From a virus, in the IMG/VR virus record IMGVR_UViG_3300037852_000072, positions 1 to 38,796 of that record: a DNA stretch of 38,796 bases. One strand, given 5' to 3'. The position numbers and the translations under genes are program-made. Positions within the stretch are counted from its first letter, which is position 1. Every line of letters begins with the position of its first letter. Positions 38,691 through 38,796 of this stretch are shown here, one piece after another. Below the pieces are notes generated by a model, which saw nothing but the letters and a program-made list of their open reading frames with translations, had not been told where the DNA came from and searched no databases.

Positions 38691-38796
38691 ATGAGCAAAA
38701 TTGACGAAATCGAAAAGCGCATCAACGCAGGCGACGACATCACCATCGAACCGGATGGGACGGTACGCGACATGACCCCAGAGGAAATTGCAGCGC
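38691..38796 (+). CDS. Small protein, cut by right edge
   Basis: Starts MSKIDEIEKRINAGDDITIE and runs off the window. Acidic, with a DGTVRDMTPEE stretch. Too short to identify. Confidence 0.5.
   Translation, partial: MSKIDEIEKRINAGDDITIEPDGTVRDMTPEEIAA

Overview
The window looks like most of the genome of a temperate, short-tailed (podovirus-type) phage or prophage of an alphaproteobacterium, most likely of the Rhizobiales (Bradyrhizobium/Rhodopseudomonas group). The reasons are the high G+C content, a GcrA-family regulator (a family centred on Alphaproteobacteria), a head cassette that resembles the Bordetella BPP-1 type, a T7-like tail tube and internal-protein cassette, and a divergent repressor switch. 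These assignments come from reading translated sequence by eye; no database search was run. Both ends are cut inside genes: a tail fibre at the left and a small early gene at the right. I saw no integrase, DNA polymerase, primase, holin, free endolysin, tRNA or CRISPR array, so the lysis and integration genes probably lie outside the window.

Layout. (1) 25605 down to 1, minus strand, late genes: small terminase, a ribbon-helix-helix protein, several small genes, large terminase, portal, scaffold, major capsid protein, cement protein, two related small proteins, a block of probable virion proteins, tail tube proteins A and B, four internal virion (ejection) proteins including one with a lysozyme domain, and a tail fibre. 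Four genes in this block begin with clear Sec signal peptides, which is unusual for proteins assembled in the cytoplasm. (2) 25606-25846 is a divergent intergenic region. (3) 25847-28370, plus strand: small genes (HTH, zinc ribbon, tiny membrane protein, conserved phage proteins). (4) 32607 down to 28222, minus strand: XRE repressor, RusA resolvase, adenine methyltransferase, GcrA, then a gap of about 490 bases holding a probable rightward small RNA with a textbook terminator, then replication-associated proteins. (5) 32608-32698 is the switch: two divergent promoters whose -10 boxes lie in a perfect 10-bp inverted repeat; the repressor transcript is probably leaderless. (6) 32699 to the right end, plus strand, early genes: DNA-binding proteins, two tiny membrane proteins, an ERF annealing protein and a long run of small, often Cys-rich proteins.

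The genes are packed very tightly. ATGA, GTGA, TAATG and TGATG stop-start overlaps are the rule, and I used them to choose starts and to recover several genes under 60 codons (12408-12566, 23389-23463, 34796-34897, 37378-37461 and others). Lysogeny would be set by the XRE repressor at 32608-32698. RusA, ERF, the methyltransferase and GcrA would serve early DNA metabolism and host cell-cycle or methylation control. The long leftward late operon builds the particle.
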